The notes below the pieces were generated by a model, which worked only from the letters and a program-made list of their open reading frames with translations, searched no databases and was not told the DNA's origin. Shown in pieces: positions 56,524-64,000 of a stretch of 64,000 bases of DNA. Origin of the DNA: Tepidibacillus_B infernus (GTDB lineage Bacteria; Bacillota; Bacilli; Tepidibacillales; Tepidibacillaceae). Both the position numbers and the translations under genes were made by a program. The stretch is from positions 2,286,155 to 2,350,154 of the forward strand of contig NZ_JBLWFI010000001.1 of assembly GCF_048898065.1 (NCBI RefSeq), in the 5' to 3' direction. Numbering within the stretch: the stretch's first letter is position 1; the number at the start of each line of letters is the position of its first letter.

Positions 56524-56549
56524 ACTTATTTTTCTTGTTTATTTCGTTT

Positions 56550-57896
56550 TTATTCTTCATTATGTTGTTCTTTAGCATAATTTACGAATTTATTAAAATT
56601 CTTTAAGAATACCAATTCTACTTTACCAACCGGTCCGTTTCTTTGTTTAGCTATAATAATTTCGATAATATTTTGTTTTTCTGTTTCCGGATTATAATAA
56701 TCATCGCGATACAAAAAAGCAACAATATCTGCATCCTGCTCAATACTACCAGATTCACGGATATCTGATAACATTGGCCTTTTATCTTGTCTTTGTTCTA
56801 CTGCACGACTTAACTGGGATAATGCGATAATTGGAACATTTAGTTCCCTAGCAATCCCTTTAAGCTGTCTAGAAATCTCCGAGATCTCCTGTTGGCGATT
56901 ATCAGATTTGCCACGGCCATGGATCAATTGCAAATAGTCAATGACAATAAGGCCTAACCCTTTTTCCACTTTTAATCTTCTACATCTGGAACGGATGTCG
57001 TAGACCGTCACACCTGGAGAATCATCAATATATATTGGTGCTTCAGACAAGGTAGTCATGGCCATCGTCAACTTTTGCCAGTCGTGCTCTTCCATCATAC
57101 CAGTACGCAATTTGTGAGCATCAATATTTCCCTCTGCAGAAATCATCCTTTGGACGAGCTGACTAGCTGACATCTCCAAACTAAAGATCGCAACAACTTC
57201 CTTTGCCCTTGCCGCCACATTCTGAGCTACATTTAAAGCAAATGCGGTTTTCCCCACACTAGGTCTAGCTGCTAGGATAATCAAATCAGATTTCTGAAAG
57301 CCAGATGTCATTTTATCTAAATCTGTAAACCCAGATGGAATCCCTGTGATATCTCCTTTATGATGGTGCAAGAATTCAATACGATCCAACGTTTCCATCA
57401 ATACGTCCTTAATCGGAATAAATCCATCTTTTGATCGTTTTTGTGAAATCTCTAGGATACGTTTTTCTGCATCTCCTATGATTTCTCCTATATCATCACT
57501 GCCAATATAACCAGTGCTTGCAATTTCCGTTGCTGCACGGATCAATCGCCTTAAAATTGCTTTTTCTTCAACAATTTTGGCGTAATATTCAACATTGGCT
57601 GCTGTCGGTACTGCATTTGCAAGGTCTGTAAGATAAGAAACACCCCCTACTTCCTCTAGCAGCTTTTTAGTTTGTAGATCCGCAGTTAACGTAATCAGAT
57701 CAACAGGTTCACCCATTTCAGATAACTCGATCATAGATCGATAGATCTTTTGATGAGCACTACGATAAAAATCATCAGGTGATAGAATCTCCATAACGGT
57801 GATTAGCGCTTCTTTTTCTAATAGAATTGCACCTAAAACAGCCTGTTCCGCTTCCACATTTTGCGGTGGAATTCGATCTAAAAAAAGTTCACTCAT
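56550..57896 (-). CDS. dnaB: Replicative DNA helicase DnaB (DnaC of Bacillus)
   Basis: Hexameric 5'-3' replication-fork helicase, 448 aa. N-terminal helical domain (RIPPQNVEAEQAVLGAILLE) and RecA-like C-terminal domain with Walker A ARPSVGKTAFAL, Walker B LIVIDYLQLI and DIRESGSIEQDADIVAFLYR. No intein is present. It follows rplI by 24 bp in the usual Bacillales order. Confidence 0.98.
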   Translation of the reverse strand: MSELFLDRIPPQNVEAEQAVLGAILLEKEALITVMEILSPDDFYRSAHQKIYRSMIELSEMGEPVDLITLTADLQTKKLLEEVGGVSYLTDLANAVPTAANVEYYAKIVEEKAILRRLIRAATEIASTGYIGSDDIGEIIGDAEKRILEISQKRSKDGFIPIKDVLMETLDRIEFLHHHKGDITGIPSGFTDLDKMTSGFQKSDLIILAARPSVGKTAFALNVAQNVAARAKEVVAIFSLEMSASQLVQRMISAEGNIDAHKLRTGMMEEHDWQKLTMAMTTLSEAPIYIDDSPGVTVYDIRSRCRRLKVEKGLGLIVIDYLQLIHGRGKSDNRQQEISEISRQLKGIARELNVPIIALSQLSRAVEQRQDKRPMLSDIRESGSIEQDADIVAFLYRDDYYNPETEKQNIIEIIIAKQRNGPVGKVELVFLKNFNKFVNYAKEQHNEE

Positions 57897-57920
57897 GAGA
57901 GTTCCCCTCTATCTTAGTCT

Positions 57921-58367
57921 CTATTTTTCTTCGACAACTTGTACTTTAATCGTTGCAGTTACTTCTGGATGAAGTTTTATCAATACTTGAGTATAACCTA
58001 AATGACGAATCGGTTCATCTAATAAAATTTTCCTTTTATCAATGTTTATATTTTGCTTTTTTAATTGGTCTGCGATCTGTTTTGTTGTAATTGCACCAAA
58101 CAATTTACCGCCCTCACCTGCTTTAGAGGGAATAGTAATCGTTATTTTCTCTAGTTCCTCTGCCAATTTCTTTGCATTTGTTAATTCATCCGCTTTTCTT
58201 TTTAGTTCACTTTGTTTATGAGCTTCTAACTCTTTTACATTACCTGTTGTCGCTTCTTTGGCTAATCCTTTAGCTATCAAAAAATTTCTAGCGTATCCAT
58301 CAGATACTTCCTTAATATCACCTTTTTTCCCTTGTCCTTTTACATCCTTTAGCAAGATCACTTTCAT
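57921..58367 (-). CDS. rplI: 50S ribosomal protein L9
   Basis: 148 aa, binds 23S rRNA. N-terminal domain [20 protein letters not shown] with [14 protein letters not shown], connecting helix, and C-terminal domain beginning near residue 70. The start overlaps the gdpP stop as ATGA, so translation is coupled. Confidence 0.97.
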   Translation of the reverse strand: MKVILLKDVKGQGKKGDIKEVSDGYARNFLIAKGLAKEATTGNVKELEAHKQSELKRKADELTNAKKLAEELEKITITIPSKAGEGGKLFGAITTKQIADQLKKQNINIDKRKILLDEPIRHLGYTQVLIKLHPEVTATIKVQVVEEK

Positions 58368-60319
58368 ATGGTTAATCCTCCTTCTTGTTGATATGTTTGT
58401 AATACCTCTATCAATCTTGTTTCTGCTTCTTCAACGGTAACTCCTTCTAACTGAGCAGCAGCATTTGTTAGATGGCCACCGCCTCCCATTCTTTCCATTA
58501 TTAATTGTACATTTACTTGTCCTAATGAACGTGCACTAATTGAGGTAAGGCCATCGGTGCGAACACTAATAACAAAAGACGCAAAAATACCACTCATGTT
58601 TAATAACGTATCTGCAGCTTGAGCAATCATCAATTGATCGTTTTTCCCTTCAGCTACAGCGATTGCGATATTATCAAAAACAATCCTAGCCCTTTTTACT
58701 AATTCTGCCTTTTGAATATATTGCTCGATATCTTCTTTTAAAAGTTTTTGAACTAATATGGGGTCTGCTCCATTTCGCCTTAAAAATGAAGCTGCATCAA
58801 AAGTTCTAAAACCTGTTCTGAAGCCAAACCCTTTTGTATCAACCACTACCCCTGCAAGTAATGCAGTTGCCTCTAATGGATCCATAGAAAACTTATCTTT
58901 TTGATACTGAAGCAATTCTGTTACAAGTTCACTAGTGGAAGAGGCATAGGGTTCAATATAAATAAGGACTGGATCTTCAACAAATTCTTCTCCACGGCGA
59001 TGATGGTCGATCACCACAACCCGATCAATCTTTTCAACCAATCTAGGCTCGATCGTCATAGAGGGTTTATGGGTATCAATCATAATAAGTAAGGTTCTTG
59101 ACGATACCATGCTTAATGCTTTTTCTGGTGTTAAGAAATATTGAGGTAACTCTTTATGATGAGAAACTTCATCTAATAATTTTTCAATCGAAGGATTAGG
59201 CTGGTCTAAGACTACATAACCTTTCCGATCATTCACCCGCACAGCTTTTAAAATGCCTATTGAAGCACCGATTGCATCCATGTCAGGAGTTTTGTGCCCC
59301 ATAATTAAGACTATGTCACTTTCTTGAATCAAATCCTTAAGAGCATGAGCGATTACTCTCGCTCTAACCCTTGTTCGTTTCTCAACAGCATTAGATTTTC
59401 CACCATAAAAAGATAAACGTTCCCCTACTTTGACCGCCGCTTGATCTCCACCACGGCCTAATGCAATATCTAAACTGGATTGAGCCATTTGTCCGATCTC
59501 AATTAACGAACTTGCCCCTGCGCCAATTCCAATACTTAATGTAAATGGAATTTTGTTATCCTCTGTCATTTCACGTACAATATCTAAAATATCAAAACGA
59601 GATTTCTCCATTTGTTCCAATACCTTTTGTGTGGTTACAATAAAAAACTTATCTGAAGTATATCTTCTAATATAAATCCCCAATTTAGAAGCCCAATCAT
59701 TGATTGTACTTGTGATATTGGTAAGCAATAGACTACGATTTAAATCATCCATTCCTTGTGATACCTCATCAAAATTGTCTAGGTGGATTATTCCAAAGAC
59801 CGGTTGTTCGTCCTTATATTGAGATTGGAGATTCTTATATTCTGTCACATCCATTACAAAGATAAGTCTTTCATTCTTACGAAACTCAACTTCATAAATC
59901 TTGTCTTGATAATGAATATCTTTCTTTACATTTAATTCTTCTAAATTAATTGTCGAAAATACTTCAGAGACTTTTTTCCCAATCAGATCTTTTTCACCAG
60001 TGATCTCTAGGAGATATGAATTGTGCCATTCTATTTTGCCTTCTTCATTAAATAGTAAAACTCCAATAGGCATCTGTTGCAAGACTTCAACCCCAACCTT
60101 TTGGATACGATGGGAGAGCGTAGCGATATATTGATTCAATTCTTTTTTAAAGTGAAGCTCAGCCAAATAGGTAAAATAAACTAATCCAAATAAAACCAGA
60201 CTACCAATGGCAGCAAATAACCAATGATAATAAGCTAAAAATCCAAGTAATATAAGACTAAAAATAAAAGTGAAAATGACATGGAATCCATGCCAACGAT
60301 TTAATAAGAAATTAGGCAT
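58364..60319 (-). CDS. gdpP: Cyclic-di-AMP phosphodiesterase GdpP
   Basis: 651 aa membrane enzyme lowering c-di-AMP. Two N-terminal helices, a PAS domain (about 75-150), a degenerate GGDEF domain (about 165-300) in which the GGDEF-equivalent site is not conserved, then DHH ([31 protein letters not shown]) and DHHA1 ([14 protein letters not shown]). All manganese ligands are present, so it should be active. Sits between yybS and rplI as usual. Confidence 0.96.
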   Translation of the reverse strand: MPNFLLNRWHGFHVIFTFIFSLILLGFLAYYHWLFAAIGSLVLFGLVYFTYLAELHFKKELNQYIATLSHRIQKVGVEVLQQMPIGVLLFNEEGKIEWHNSYLLEITGEKDLIGKKVSEVFSTINLEELNVKKDIHYQDKIYEVEFRKNERLIFVMDVTEYKNLQSQYKDEQPVFGIIHLDNFDEVSQGMDDLNRSLLLTNITSTINDWASKLGIYIRRYTSDKFFIVTTQKVLEQMEKSRFDILDIVREMTEDNKIPFTLSIGIGAGASSLIEIGQMAQSSLDIALGRGGDQAAVKVGERLSFYGGKSNAVEKRTRVRARVIAHALKDLIQESDIVLIMGHKTPDMDAIGASIGILKAVRVNDRKGYVVLDQPNPSIEKLLDEVSHHKELPQYFLTPEKALSMVSSRTLLIMIDTHKPSMTIEPRLVEKIDRVVVIDHHRRGEEFVEDPVLIYIEPYASSTSELVTELLQYQKDKFSMDPLEATALLAGVVVDTKGFGFRTGFRTFDAASFLRRNGADPILVQKLLKEDIEQYIQKAELVKRARIVFDNIAIAVAEGKNDQLMIAQAADTLLNMSGIFASFVISVRTDGLTSISARSLGQVNVQLIMERMGGGGHLTNAAAQLEGVTVEEAETRLIEVLQTYQQEGGLTI

Positions 60320-60333
60320 TTGAAAATCAGCCC

Positions 60334-61263
60334 CTAAACTTTAAGCTTATTTCTTAAATGGAAACCTAGGTCTACCATCCCTAATATGATCAAAATTTGT
60401 GATAAAAAAGGATTTAATATTGCCACAATAGAAACGATAATAGGAATGCCCTTCTTAAAGCCTTTCATATGAGCTAAAAAGAAGAGAAAAGATAGCCCTT
60501 GAGCCAAAAGAAGCATTTGCAATATTGGATACAAATTACTAACGATTATTTTTAATGTATTGATTTCATAAACTGATTTTATGCTTAATGCAATCATGGT
60601 AAGTATATAATAATAAACAATACTTCTAGGAAATCTCCATTCTCTAAACGGAGGAAGTTGTGGTATTGGCGTACCCAATCTTTTCATGATTTTAACTGCA
60701 AAAAAATGATTAAAAAGTACAATAATTATCGCTGAGTTAATCAACAAAACAGGTAGTATTAAATCGATCATATCTATGAATCGATGATACATTTCAAAAG
60801 TTTGATTGATTTGTTCCTGACTTCCAAGAACACTACCCATATTCTTGACTGTTTCTAAAGATGATCGCATGAGCGTTTTAAATTGTTCTACAAGATCGAT
60901 TCCAAATAATTGACTTGAAATGGTTAAACCAATAATAAAATTAACTAATGTAGTGATTACCCCACCAATAATAGCTGGTAAAGCATGGTCTCCTTTATAT
61001 AATACACCCATTACGATACCTATGGTTCCAGCAAAAAACACAAAAACTAAACCAAAAAATTGACCAATAAAAAAAGATAAAGCGATATTGATTAGGATGA
61101 CCCATATTCCTTGTTTCAAGCCATGGCGGTATCCATAGATGATGAAAGGAATTGGCATAAAGAATTGCATAATTCCGATTGGCGTATACATAGACAGTAG
61201 AAGAAAGATTAGAGATATCCCTGTGATAATTGAACCTTCTACCATTCCTTTTAAATTCCGCAA
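60334..61263 (-). CDS. yybS: YybS-family (DUF2232) membrane protein
   Basis: About 309 aa, eight hydrophobic helices, DUF2232. The family may be the S-like or transporter component of unknown substrate. Start taken as TTG 61263 with AGAGG 8 nt upstream; GTG 61272 is the longer option. Lies 14 bp before gdpP. Confidence 0.88.
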   Translation of the reverse strand: MRNLKGMVEGSIITGISLIFLLLSMYTPIGIMQFFMPIPFIIYGYRHGLKQGIWVILINIALSFFIGQFFGLVFVFFAGTIGIVMGVLYKGDHALPAIIGGVITTLVNFIIGLTISSQLFGIDLVEQFKTLMRSSLETVKNMGSVLGSQEQINQTFEMYHRFIDMIDLILPVLLINSAIIIVLFNHFFAVKIMKRLGTPIPQLPPFREWRFPRSIVYYYILTMIALSIKSVYEINTLKIIVSNLYPILQMLLLAQGLSFLFFLAHMKGFKKGIPIIVSIVAILNPFLSQILIILGMVDLGFHLRNKLKV

Positions 61264-61275
61264 AAACAACACCTC

Positions 61276-61584
61276 TTAGCGTTTTTTCATATATTGTTCC
61301 AAAATAGAGAGGTCTCCATACCATTCCTCTATTTCGTGTCCCTCTTTTTGATGATTATGTAACTTTTCCATCACTGCTGAATCAATTTGGTGGAAGGGAA
61401 TACCAATTCTTCTTGCAAGTACATAAACAGCAATTAATAATCCAGCCATACTATCTATAATATAGGATTCATTGCCATGAAATAAACCTTTAAACAATCC
61501 ACCAACTCGTTCAATAATTTCAGCCTTTAGCCATTCCATCACTTTCAAATTCTTAGCGATGTGCATGTTGCTGGACTTGTCCAA
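61276..61584 (-). CDS. MazG-like small protein
   Basis: 102 aa helical protein resembling the MazG-like family: ESYIIDSMAGLLIAVYVLAR and EKLHNHQKEGHEIEEWYGDL. The EExxD metal-binding pattern of true MazG pyrophosphohydrolases is incomplete, so enzymatic function is doubtful. Start TTG 61584 with GGAG 9 nt upstream. First in a run with yybS and gdpP, after the rpsR terminator. Confidence 0.8.
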   Translation of the reverse strand: MDKSSNMHIAKNLKVMEWLKAEIIERVGGLFKGLFHGNESYIIDSMAGLLIAVYVLARRIGIPFHQIDSAVMEKLHNHQKEGHEIEEWYGDLSILEQYMKKR

Positions 61585-61713
61585 GAAAATCTACTCCTTT
61601 CATCCACAACCTCAGTTTAATTCTCAATCTTATATACTTCAACAAAAAGATTTCTTTTTCCTTCCAAAAGGTTGATTCCATTACAATGAAAGACAAATTA
61701 CCCATAGATATTG

Positions 61714-61745
61714 AAAAAGACAGTTTGCTATCAAGCAAAACTGCC
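61714..61745 (-). terminator. Terminator after rpsF-ssb-rpsR
   Basis: On the minus strand GGCAGTTTTGC pairs with GCAAACTGTC (one bulge) around TTGATA, followed by TTTTTC. Confidence 0.82.
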
Positions 61746-61762
61746 TATAAAAAATAGTAACA

Positions 61763-61993
61763 TTATTCAGTAGTAAATGGAAGTAAAGCAATTTGACGTG
61801 CACGTTTAATTGCAGCTGTTAATTGGCGTTGATATTTAGCAGAAGTACCAGTTACACGACGAGGTAAAATTTTACCGCGTTCACTGATAAACTTCTTTAG
61901 CAAATCTACATCTTTATAGTCAATGTAAGTGATTTTATTCACAGTAAAGTAACATACTTTACGACGTTTTCCGCCACGTTGTTTGCGAGCCAT
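61763..61993 (-). CDS. rpsR: 30S ribosomal protein S18
   Basis: 76 aa, basic N-terminus [15 protein letters not shown] and the family core [20 protein letters not shown]. Forms a heterodimer with S6 in the platform. The single cysteine near residue 14 is not part of a zinc-ribbon (C- form). Confidence 0.97.
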   Translation of the reverse strand: MARKQRGGKRRKVCYFTVNKITYIDYKDVDLLKKFISERGKILPRRVTGTSAKYQRQLTAAIKRARQIALLPFTTE

Positions 61994-62023
61994 CTTATTC
62001 CCTCCTTTAACTGAAAGGTAAAT

Positions 62024-62467
62024 TTAAAATGGTAGATCGTCATCTGATATATCGATAGGACTTCCGTCATCAGCAAAGGGGTCTTGTCCTTTATCATACC
62101 GGTCATTTTGATTAAATCCTGAAGTAAACGGATCATTTTTTGGATTGTTAGACGATTCTAGAAAACGAACATTATCCGCTACTACCTCGGTTACGTATAC
62201 TCGTTTACCCTCATTATTATCATAATGGCGGGTTTGGATACGACCTTCAACAGCAGTTAGGCGGCCCTTCTTTAAATAGTTCGCTACGTTCTCTGCAAGC
62301 CCTCTCCATGTAACAATATTGATAAAATCGGCCTCTCTTTGTCCTTGCTGGTTGGTATAATTACGATCCACCGCAAGGGTAAAAGTTGAGACTGCTACTC
62401 CACTTGGAGTATATCTTAATTCAGGGTCTCGTGTTAGTCGTCCAATTAAGATGACACGGTTTAACAT
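62024..62467 (-). CDS. ssb: Single-stranded DNA-binding protein
   Basis: 147 aa; OB fold in residues 1-105 ([20 protein letters not shown]), Asn/Asp-rich linker and the acidic tip DISDDDLPF that recruits partner proteins. Between rpsF and rpsR, the standard Gram-positive order. Confidence 0.97.
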   Translation of the reverse strand: MLNRVILIGRLTRDPELRYTPSGVAVSTFTLAVDRNYTNQQGQREADFINIVTWRGLAENVANYLKKGRLTAVEGRIQTRHYDNNEGKRVYVTEVVADNVRFLESSNNPKNDPFTSGFNQNDRYDKGQDPFADDGSPIDISDDDLPF

Positions 62468-62485
62468 TATAATTCCCCCTTAAAC

Positions 62486-62773
62486 CTATTTAACGTCCTT
62501 AACGATCAGAAAACGGATAACACCATCAGTGATTTTTAATACGCGATCTAACTCAGCAACTACACTTGGTTCGGATTGGAAGTTTACTAAAACATAGTAA
62601 CCTTCATGATATCCTTTAATTTCGTATGCTAAGCGACGCTTACCCATTTCCTCTTGCTTTTCAATTTCGCCACCATTATTAGTAATTAAGCTTTGGAACT
62701 TTTCCACTAATTCTTTAGTAGCTTCTTGCTCAAGGTCTGGGCGTAATACATACATCACTTCGTATTTACGCAT
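62486..62773 (-). CDS. rpsF: 30S ribosomal protein S6
   Basis: 95 aa; [15 protein letters not shown] start and the [20 protein letters not shown] central strands. ATG 62773 has GGAGGTGAATCTG upstream and matches family length; ATG 62782 would include the ribosome binding site. First gene of rpsF-ssb-rpsR, with an autoregulatory leader. Confidence 0.97.
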   Translation of the reverse strand: MRKYEVMYVLRPDLEQEATKELVEKFQSLITNNGGEIEKQEEMGKRRLAYEIKGYHEGYYVLVNFQSEPSVVAELDRVLKITDGVIRFLIVKDVK

Positions 62774-62793
62774 CAGATTCACCTCCTTCTGGA

Positions 62794-62823
62794 CTTAACG
62801 GCCCTATTTCTCTATAGGGCAAG
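62794..62823 (-). promoter_or_regulatory. S6:S18-binding leader of rpsF
   Basis: On the minus strand CTTGCCCTATAGAGAAATAG followed by GGCCGTTAAG forms stem CTT/AAG and stem CCCTAT/ATAGGG with an unpaired CCG on the 3' side. This is the layout of the rpsF leader motif bound by the S6:S18 complex for autogenous control. Confidence 0.72.
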
Positions 62824-62852
62824 GAGCGAGGTCATAGAACTCGCATTTTTAA

Positions 62853-62881
62853 ATTTTATCATATTTATCTGCCTATAGCAA
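62853..62881 (-). promoter_or_regulatory. rpsF promoter
   Basis: On the minus strand TTGCTA (62876-62881), 17 bp, TAAAAT (62853-62858), placing the start just before the S6:S18 leader. Confidence 0.7.
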
Positions 62882-62894
62882 ATGTAATTTAGGA

Positions 62895-63995
62895 TTATAC
62901 ATTAAATCTAAAGTGCATGACATCTCCATCTTTTACTACATAATCTTTCCCCTCTAAACGTAGGAGGCCTTTTTCCTTTGCTTGATTCATTGAACCTGAA
63001 GCAACTAAATCCTCATAACCCACGACTTCAGCTCTGATGAAACCCCGTTCAAAATCACTATGAATCACTCCTGCAGCTTGGGGGGCTTTTGTTCCCTTTT
63101 TAATCGTCCAAGCTCTGACCTCTTGAACCCCTGCAGTAAAATAGGTGATTAAACCAAGCAACTTGTAAGCAGCTTGAATCAAACGATCTAATCCTGATTG
63201 ATTCAGTCCTAATTCTTGTAAAAATAACTGCTTATCTTCTCCTTCAAGCTCAGCGATTTCTGATTCTACTTTTGCACTGATTACAATCACTTCTGCTCCT
63301 TCATGATTTGCATATTCCTTTACCTTTTGCACATAAGGATTTTGGTCAAAGTTACTCACATCATCTTCACTTACATTTGCTACATATAAGACTGGTTTCA
63401 TTGTAAGAAGATGAAGGTCTTTAATCAAACTTCTCTCATCTTCATCCAACTCTACACTTCTTGCTGGTTTTTCACTTTCTAAAGCCTTTTGAATCCTTTC
63501 AACCACTTCATATTCCAATTGAAATTTCTTTTCACCACTTTTTAGATTCTTCTTTGTCCGTTCCAACCGCTTTTCCACGGTTTCTAAATCGGCCAATATC
63601 AATTCTAAATTGATGGTTTCAATATCGCTAATTGGATCTACTTGTCCTGCTACATGGGTAATGTTCTCATCTTCAAAACAACGAACCACATGGGCGATCG
63701 CATCAACCTCACGGATATGGGACAAAAATTTGTTTCCTAAACCTTCACCGCGTGAAGCCCCTTTTACTAATCCAGCAATATCTACAAATTCAAAGGCAGT
63801 AGGCACGATTCGATTAGGATTTACCATATCAGCTAATACTTGTAATCTTTCATCAGGCACTTCTACCACACCAACGTTCGGATCGATGGTGCAAAATGGA
63901 TAATTAGCAGATTCTGCACCTGCTTGAGTAATTGCATTAAATAACGTCGATTTCCCTACGTTAGGTAAACCGACGATTCCAGTCGTTAATGGCAT
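62895..63995 (-). CDS. ychF: Redox-regulated ATPase YchF (OLA1 family)
   Basis: 366 aa Obg-like P-loop NTPase that prefers ATP. Walker A GLPNVGKSTLFNAI, switch regions DIAGLVKGASRGEGLGNKFL, a coiled-coil insert near residue 140 and a C-terminal TGS domain (TYFTAGVQEVRAWTIKKGTK). The NKxD-equivalent reads NVSE, as is normal for YchF. ATG 63995. Confidence 0.97.
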   Translation of the reverse strand: MPLTTGIVGLPNVGKSTLFNAITQAGAESANYPFCTIDPNVGVVEVPDERLQVLADMVNPNRIVPTAFEFVDIAGLVKGASRGEGLGNKFLSHIREVDAIAHVVRCFEDENITHVAGQVDPISDIETINLELILADLETVEKRLERTKKNLKSGEKKFQLEYEVVERIQKALESEKPARSVELDEDERSLIKDLHLLTMKPVLYVANVSEDDVSNFDQNPYVQKVKEYANHEGAEVIVISAKVESEIAELEGEDKQLFLQELGLNQSGLDRLIQAAYKLLGLITYFTAGVQEVRAWTIKKGTKAPQAAGVIHSDFERGFIRAEVVGYEDLVASGSMNQAKEKGLLRLEGKDYVVKDGDVMHFRFNV

Positions 63996-64000
63996 TTATT

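Overview
This window is 64 kb of low-GC Gram-positive (Firmicutes, Bacillales-type) chromosome. Evidence: AGGAGG-like ribosome binding sites, frequent TTG and GTG starts, CIRCE, cre and T-box elements, and near-oriC synteny. The synteny runs ychF, rpsF-ssb-rpsR, yybS, gdpP, rplI, dnaB, purA, walR-walK-yycH-yycI-walJ-htrA and rlmH. It resembles moderately thermophilic Bacillaceae, but the species cannot be fixed from sequence alone. One 521-base run of Ns lies inside an insertion sequence.

Layout. 1-2.1 kb: glucose PTS gene (cut by the window edge) with its GlcT antiterminator and RNA switch. 2.2-12.5 kb: an iron and cell-surface region. It holds an FTR1 permease, two extracytoplasmic helical proteins, membrane and lipid-linked glycosylation genes, an alkaline-phosphatase-superfamily enzyme, a UDP-sugar epimerase and a UDP-glucose dehydrogenase. 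Three promoters there have Fur boxes in their spacers. 12.5-16 kb: T-box controlled glycyl-tRNA synthetase and a glutaminyl-tRNA synthetase. 16.3-20.3 kb: trehalose operon. 20.4-27.9 kb: RNA helicase, a carbohydrate ABC importer without its own ATPase, an AraC regulator, fructokinase and a membrane protein.

28-30.6 kb: htpG and hsp20 diverge around a perfect CIRCE operator. 30.6-38 kb is an accessory island full of decay: frameshifted isochorismatase, TnpB with an internal stop, a gapped IS4-like element with target duplication, and an IS4-like remnant. It also carries a coherent envelope cassette (coiled-coil protein, membrane polysaccharide deacetylase, M23 peptidase, bactofilin). The island is bracketed by two partial copies of an hsp20-acetyltransferase block that have decayed reciprocally. 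38-44 kb: two acetyltransferases and a nitrilase-family hydrolase, then LysR / YeiH / UspA / malate dehydrogenase, then a broken RelBE remnant.

44.4-64 kb is core genome on the minus strand: rlmH, htrA, the Wal two-component operon, an M23/LysM/G5 peptidase, four tRNAs (Thr, Phe, Glu, Lys), purA, dnaB, rplI, gdpP, yybS, a MazG-like gene, rpsR-ssb-rpsF with an S6:S18-type leader, and ychF. A dispersed repeat of about 80-190 bp occurs three times between genes. The best candidate for an undescribed system is the Fur-controlled FTR1, helical-protein and glycosylation region. The second is the bactofilin cassette in the island.
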